DNA from: Ypsolopha sequella
Lineage: Eukaryota; Arthropoda; Insecta; Lepidoptera; Ypsolophidae
Assembly (NCBI GenBank): GCA_934047225.1
Contig: CAKOHE010000018.1
Location: 310,001-374,000, forward strand
Length of the DNA stretch: 64,000 bases
Direction: 5' to 3'
The notes beneath the pieces were generated by a model. That model searched no databases, was not told the origin of the DNA, and worked only from the letters and a program-made list of their open reading frames with translations. The first letter of the stretch is position 1. Every line of letters begins with the position of its first letter. The position numbers and the translations under genes were made by a program. This document shows, one piece after another, positions 61,501 through 64,000 of this stretch.

Positions 61501-62775
61501 CGGCTTTGACAATTTACCTGCGACATGGATACCTATAGATGTCTTAGATTTTTTGTTTTGGTTTTCTTATTGTCAAGTGGCTTAGTGAAATTACCGTTAC
61601 CGAGCGGATAGAAGCACCAAATTTAGTACGAAGGTACCTCATGGTCTTGGACGAATAAACCAGGGGACGAGAAACGCAAGAAAAATGTATGAAATCCAAA
61701 GATTTCAAAAGTTTAGATGAGCCCTGGCACCTAAAATCTATTGCATTGTTTTTGATTGCGTGCGTTAACGTAATGCCGACGCGCGCACACTTACTAACTT
61801 CAACATCTATCGGTATCGCTTTCAAAGGTAATGTGATTGGCTACAAATTACGTGACACATAATTTGCAGCCAATCACACGTATCTACTTTTGAAAATGAT
61901 AGTAAAGTAGACAATAAGCTCATCTATCTTACTGTCATTTCCAAGAATTGACTAGGCTTTTAAGGGTTGGTTGGGCCAAACATGCTATCGCGTTTGGACA
62001 ATTTAGCTCATTAAAACAAAATATTTTTAACGAATAATATTTGTGTAAGTAGTTAAGAAGTTGAAAAACATTATAATTTTTCAGGTTTGACACAAGTACC
62101 TATCAAAATCATCGAGAAAAAAAATCTGAAAAATCACTAAAATCACGAAAAACGTAATTTGGCGTTGCAAACAGAAAAAATATTTTTTTTTTCGTTCCAA
62201 ATTGTTTTTTGCGTAAAGAAATCGAAGTACCTTATTCATATAATATATATTTTTTTCCTTTCGTTATTTAAAAATAAATACACAAACATGCAAATTCTTT
62301 TTGCGTAATTTTTCTGTACAGGTAAAATCTAGAATGTTTGAGTATTTCTTTTAAAATAACAAAAAAAAATACAAAATAAAAAAAATCTGTAAAGGCTACT
62401 TTCATTTTTTTACTCTATAATAAAATATTTTATTTTGTAGTTAGAATAGTAGACTGATCATACTAGTTCCAAAGCCAAATTACGTTTTCCGTGATTTTAC
62501 TGATCTTTCCGATTATTTTTCTCGATGATTGTGATACTTGTGTCAAATATGAAAAATTATAATGTAGTTCAACTTTTTAACTACTTACACAAATTTTACA
62601 AAAACGCGATAGCATGTTTGGCCCAACCAACCCTTAAGGCTATTATGTAATTATTTCATCACTCATACATCTGTTTCAGGAGCTTAATAAAGCCAATGAC
62701 ATTTTGGTGCTCGATGTAGTAACTCACGATGAAGCTAACCGATCACTTGAAAAGCAACTAGCTGAAAAGAATCAG
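49489..62775 (+). CDS. Coiled-coil protein gene, 7 exons visible (unrecognised)
   Basis: Seven exons join without a phase error: 49489-49599, 49962-50125, 51355-51557, 53490-53656, 59035-59153, 60349-60523 and 62680-62775, giving 345 codons with no stop at the right edge of the last. The product is almost entirely predicted coiled coil, rich in Glu, Lys, Gln, Asp and Leu (LKEKKQQLENNHEKLQQNM, QKSGQFVKDLKEKQLQADQK, LIEQNNELKNKLEATELQRD), with no signal peptide or membrane segment. This suggests a structural or cytoskeletal, centrosomal or golgin-like protein, but no family is recognised. Further exons probably lie beyond 64000. Introns of 362 bp to 5.4 kb carry several transposable elements on both strands. 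Start chosen as the first ATG opening the frame; alternative upstream splicing is possible. Confidence 0.8.
49962..50125 (+). CDS. Coiled-coil gene exon 2
   Basis: Acceptor TTTATTTGCAG; begins VGQDTAYWDLKEKKQQ. Ends AACAA|GTTCGT, phase 2, a weaker donor. Confidence 0.8.
50126..51354 (+). other. Intron 2, with a dispersed repeat
   Basis: Contains GTCTGTCTGTCTGTCTGTCA and TTTTTGGGGTTCCGTAGCC words (50295-50360) of a common lepidopteran-type repeat. Otherwise unassigned. Confidence 0.55.
51355..51557 (+). CDS. Coiled-coil gene exon 3
   Basis: Acceptor ACTTGGCAG; LSSTREICDVLEDYSERLRK onward to LKEK; donor AAAAA|GTAAGA, phase 1. The ATG at 51293 upstream lies in the intron. Confidence 0.8.
51622..52172 (+). 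repeat. Inverted-end element with conserved-peptide remnant (copy C)
   Basis: Ends GGAAGAAACTGGTAGTTTGT and (reverse complement of right) GGAAACTGACAGTTCGTGAT. Inside: SARGAD-type frame after CACTCCAAGCGAAAAATCGC, then FIKKTKIASKISNMKSLDIV and SSVWFLFVKRGEKVCLKTSF, parallel to copy B at 43995-44447. Confidence 0.55.
52173..53011 (+). other. Intron 3, remainder
   Basis: Starts with a dispersed repeat (CCTTTCGCCCGCAGCCCCGC at 52208; a CAGACAGAGAGAGA run at 52399). No exon seen. Confidence 0.5.
53012..53242. repeat. Foldback element, ~60-bp arms
   Basis: The left GAATCGAAACATAACACTTAAATTC-type arm (53012-53073) pairs with 53176-53242 (GAATTTAAGTGTTCTGTTTC). It directly abuts the next MITE. Confidence 0.7.
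53243..53403. mobile_element. Palindromic MITE (GGGTCTACCGCG family), second copy
   Basis: GGGTCTACCGCGTAATTCTC at the left and GAGAATTACGCAGTAGAGCC at the right, with the same interior as 22609-22784 in inverted orientation (GCGACGACGCCCGCC, GCAAATGCATGCGAAATTCA complement). Confidence 0.8.
53490..53656 (+). CDS. Coiled-coil gene exon 4
   Basis: Acceptor TTTTTCATAG; ITDHSNQMAQLFETYKQQLI to HSLDM; donor GATATG|GTACGA, phase 0. Confidence 0.85.
53657..54148 (+). other. Intron 4, first part
   Basis: AT-rich, no gene. Ends with the (CCAT)n-like tail of the RTE fragment (54130-54148). Confidence 0.5.
54149..54370 (-). pseudogene. RTE-type LINE C-terminus
   Basis: Clean minus-strand frame GHICRRRDNRWGRKALEWRP, SVGRPRARWTDDLKDIAGSG, MTEDHQKWRNIGEAYVQQWT, ending TGA (54149-54151). 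GRPxxRWxDDL...W followed by a short stop is the C-terminal signature of RTE-group LINEs. The tail is a tetranucleotide-type (GGAT)n repeat. 5'-truncated; otherwise no lesion, so recent. Confidence 0.85.
55131..57827 (+). pseudogene. CR1/Jockey-group LINE ORF2 (endonuclease-RT), two frameshifts
   Basis: Endonuclease: EPILHEGNCLVVKCDK (first frame, 55131-), then after a one-base shift near 55270 MAIACVCRSPSIKDAK, GDINIDIL, CLDHVMF and ITDHNPI. Reverse transcriptase: IVHPIYKSGDRCSVTNYRPI, FLDLSKAFDTVS, GVPQGSVLGP and the active site YADD (TYADDTVLLI). A second shift near 57060 leads to the thumb region (SSNLLTLNVDKTKFITF, IKYLGVIMDSTLSW) and a stop at 57827. No RNase H. The 5' part of the endonuclease is missing or decayed. 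Encodes a target-primed retrotransposition enzyme, now dead. Confidence 0.88.
57828..58512 (+). other. LINE 3' UTR with CA/CT-rich microsatellite
   Basis: (CACACCCTCT)n-like repeats at about 57985-58090; a possible end at AATAAATAAAAG (58505-58516). No gene; the minus-strand frame over the microsatellite is an artefact. Confidence 0.6.
58701..58990. repeat. TTAA-type MITE copy, partial
   Basis: TTAAGGGTCCGTATAAGGTC at 58703 matches the end of the element at 63502-63940. Interior words (ACTATAGTAGGCTGATCT, CCATTTCACATCGTGTAACT) occur there in reverse complement. The second end is not found. Confidence 0.65.
59035..59153 (+). CDS. Coiled-coil gene exon 5
   Basis: Acceptor TTTGTCAACAG; KDKNILSLQNNLSLQNERLL, with a repeated NLSLQN heptad-like unit; donor GAAGGA|GTAAGC, phase 2. 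Confidence 0.8.
59154..59699 (+). other. Intron 5, unassigned
   Basis: No exon or gene seen; AT-rich. Confidence 0.45.
59700..59803. repeat. Palindromic MITE copy, right side truncated
   Basis: TTGGTATCGATTCGGCATAA then CTTATTTGACAGGACTAA and GCGTTCTGTCC as in 44755-44914; breaks off after AAAGACAGGA. Confidence 0.8.
59999..60297. repeat. Inverted-end repeat next to exon 6
   Basis: GGCTCCTTGATGATTGAAGC near 60002 and its reverse complement near 60272-60291, with weaker pairing inward. Non-coding. Confidence 0.65.
60349..60523 (+). CDS. Coiled-coil gene exon 6
   Basis: Acceptor CATTTATCAG (the earlier CTGTACAG would create a stop). LAESKETVESLKKALTNQDE to LKKKLE; donor CTAGAG|GTACTA, phase 0. 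Confidence 0.85.
60524..61959 (+). other. Intron 6, first part
   Basis: Contains a dispersed repeat (AAACTAGCGGACGTTCCGCA at 60733; GTCAGTCAGTCAGTCATGG at 60901). No exon recognised. Confidence 0.5.
61964..62633. mobile_element. TTAA-flanked MITE, 670 bp
   Basis: Ends GGGTTGGTTGGGCCAAACAT and ATGTTTGGCCCAACCAACCC are perfect complements and pairing continues for well over 100 bp (AACTACTTACACAAAT against its complement; ACACAAGTA, CATCGAGAAAAA). TTAA lies on both sides (61960-61963, 62634-62637), as for piggyBac-type elements. No gene. Confidence 0.9.
62680..62775 (+). CDS. Coiled-coil gene exon 7
   Basis: Acceptor TCTGTTTCAG; ELNKANDILVLDVVTHDEAN to EKNQ; donor AATCAG|GTAATA, phase 0. The next exon is not recognised before the window end. 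Confidence 0.8.
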
Positions 62776-62782
62776 GTAATAC

Positions 62783-62977
62783 GTACCACTATTATAAACG
62801 CGAAAGTGTGTTTGTTGGTTGTTGGTTTGTCATTCTTCCACGCAGAAACGGAGCATCGAATCGACGTGATTTTTTGCATAGGATAGTTTATAGACTGGAG
62901 AGTGACATAGGCTACTTTTTAACCCGGAAAAATTAAAACTAAATCGACGCGGACGAAGCCGCGGTCAAAAGCTAGTA
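62783..62977 (+). repeat. Dispersed repeat with GACGAAGCCGCGGTC tail
   Basis: Ends ACGCGGACGAAGCCGCGGTC and AAAAGCTAGTA, a tail found on many lepidopteran dispersed repeats as I recall them. Starts inside the intron 7 donor region. Confidence 0.55.
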
Positions 62978-63497
62978 AAATTAAATTTACTCAGGTGGCT
63001 GCGACGGATCGCGTTCCCAAACGCAAAACTTATGAAAAATGAAAAAATTTGGAAAATATTTTATTTCACATAAACAGTTTTACAATTGAAGCAGCGTCCA
63101 GTGGCTCCCAGACTAGACCATGTGGAGTCTGTACCTTGGGTGCCGATGATTGTTATTTTTATTTTTATAAAAAAATGAGGTTTAAGAATCGATTCTCGGG
63201 ATTTGTTAATTATAACGGCCAAAACAAACTTTTAAAAAGAAGTTTTTTTTAACTAAAAGTTGTATTTCGGCCGTTATATTTATTTCTTAATAATTTGCTA
63301 CAAATCCGGGGAAACGCCTTTAAATTAATGTTATTTAAGGCATTTGAACATGTCAATTAGGCTTTTTTAGTAATGTTATGTTATTTTATGCTTTATGTTT
63401 TAAGTGATCCTGCTCAACAACTACAGATACGCTTTAAATTTGTCGTGCAGGATCATTTACAAAGTAACGCATAAAATAACACAACAAAAGTGGTCGC
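62978..63497 (+). other. Intron 7, unassigned
   Basis: AT-rich; includes paired words GTTATGTTATTTTATGC and GCATAAAATAACACAAC (63374 and 63468), another possible foldback. No exon recognised. Confidence 0.4.
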
Positions 63498-63501
63498 TTA
63501 A

Positions 63502-63940
63502 GGGTCCGTATAAGGTCAGATTGAGCACCTCATGTTGAATCAATCAGAACTGAACTCTACCACGTTTCCTTCAAGTTTAAAATTGCGCTCTCTCAGCCGT
63601 GACAGTTACGACCACCAAGAAACACGCGCTCACGAAAAACTGCGATTTTATTTAATAACTCAGCTTCTAGATGATGTTTAGACGGGGTGATTGTTCACTC
63701 ATTTTTAATACAAATTTCAAGATAATTAAAGGAAGGCCCTTTAACTATGGAAAAACTTGAAATTTAGAGGTAACTTCGTGATTTTTTTCTATCGAGCGAG
63801 CGTATCTTTTGCGTTTTTTTCCAAGATATTTAGATCAGCTTTATAGTCTACTATCTATATTATTTTTATTGAACCGATTGACCAAGTTACACAATGTGAA
63901 ATGGTAATTTGAAGTATTGCACCTGACCTTATACAGACCC
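63502..63940. mobile_element. TTAA-flanked MITE, 439 bp
   Basis: Ends GGGTCCGTATAAGGTCAG and CTGACCTTATACAGACCC with TTAA on both sides (63498-63501, 63941-63944). Related copy at 58701. No gene inside. Confidence 0.85.
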
Positions 63941-64000
63941 TTAAGGAGCCACAGAAAAGAAATCGACACATTTAGAGCTTGCATTTTTTGATAAAATAGT

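Overview
This is eukaryotic, intron-bearing, AT-rich DNA, most likely from a moth or butterfly. The evidence is two conserved animal genes with ordinary spliced exons (CCT4 and MED8) and a dense load of LINE, BEL/Pao, Tc1/IS630-like, hAT and TTAA-type elements, of which several resemble repeats I know from Lepidoptera. Host coding sequence is a small minority. Host genes are: (1) two 3'-region exons of chaperonin subunit CCT4 on the + strand (16376-16513 and 19617-19819), the first with an in-frame TGA; (2) the last two exons of Mediator subunit MED8 on the - strand (46013-46251 and 46365-46461); (3) a seven-exon gene for an unrecognised coiled-coil protein on the + strand (49489-62775, running out of the window). 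A THAP-like gene or relic (9351-11731, +) is less certain.

Layout. 0-4.2 kb holds small DNA transposons: an internally deleted IS630/Tc1-type element with TA duplications, a 605-bp hAT-type element with an exact 8-bp duplication, a 154-bp TA-type MITE, and a larger inverted-repeat structure around them. 4.15-9.1 kb is a decayed I-group LINE (ORF1 zinc knuckles; ORF2 endonuclease, reverse transcriptase and RNase H). 9.3-13.3 kb has the THAP-like exons, a broken Tc1 element and several foldback elements. 13.8-16.06 kb is a 5'-truncated LOA-type LINE with an 11-bp target duplication. 16.4-19.8 kb is CCT4 with a repeat-filled intron.

The central block is the most informative. A second LOA-type LINE, full length and on the - strand, is split in two: its 3' half lies at 20037-21888 and its 5' half at 37911-~42150. 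The two halves meet at the same codon, and TTAA is duplicated at the break. The 16,022 bp between them (21889-37910) therefore behaves as one very large TTAA-targeting insertion with a short imperfect terminal inverted repeat. It carries nested passengers: a tRNA-derived SINE, foldback MITEs, an IS630-type deletion derivative, an exon for a YqaJ-type nuclease, minisatellites, and a complete 6,758-bp BEL/Pao retrotransposon with identical 184-bp LTRs and ATGTG target duplications.

The right third (42-64 kb) has a hAT-like element, a SINE, palindromic MITEs, a 492-bp long inverted repeat, MED8, an I-group LINE fragment split by a 451-bp element with a THAP-type N-terminus, and then the coiled-coil gene. 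That gene's introns hold an RTE-type LINE tail, a CR1/Jockey-group LINE and two intact TTAA-flanked MITEs. No CRISPR array, rRNA gene, true tRNA gene or bacterial operon was seen. Exon joins were checked by reading frame and splice dinucleotides only; family names rest on motif recognition, not database searches.
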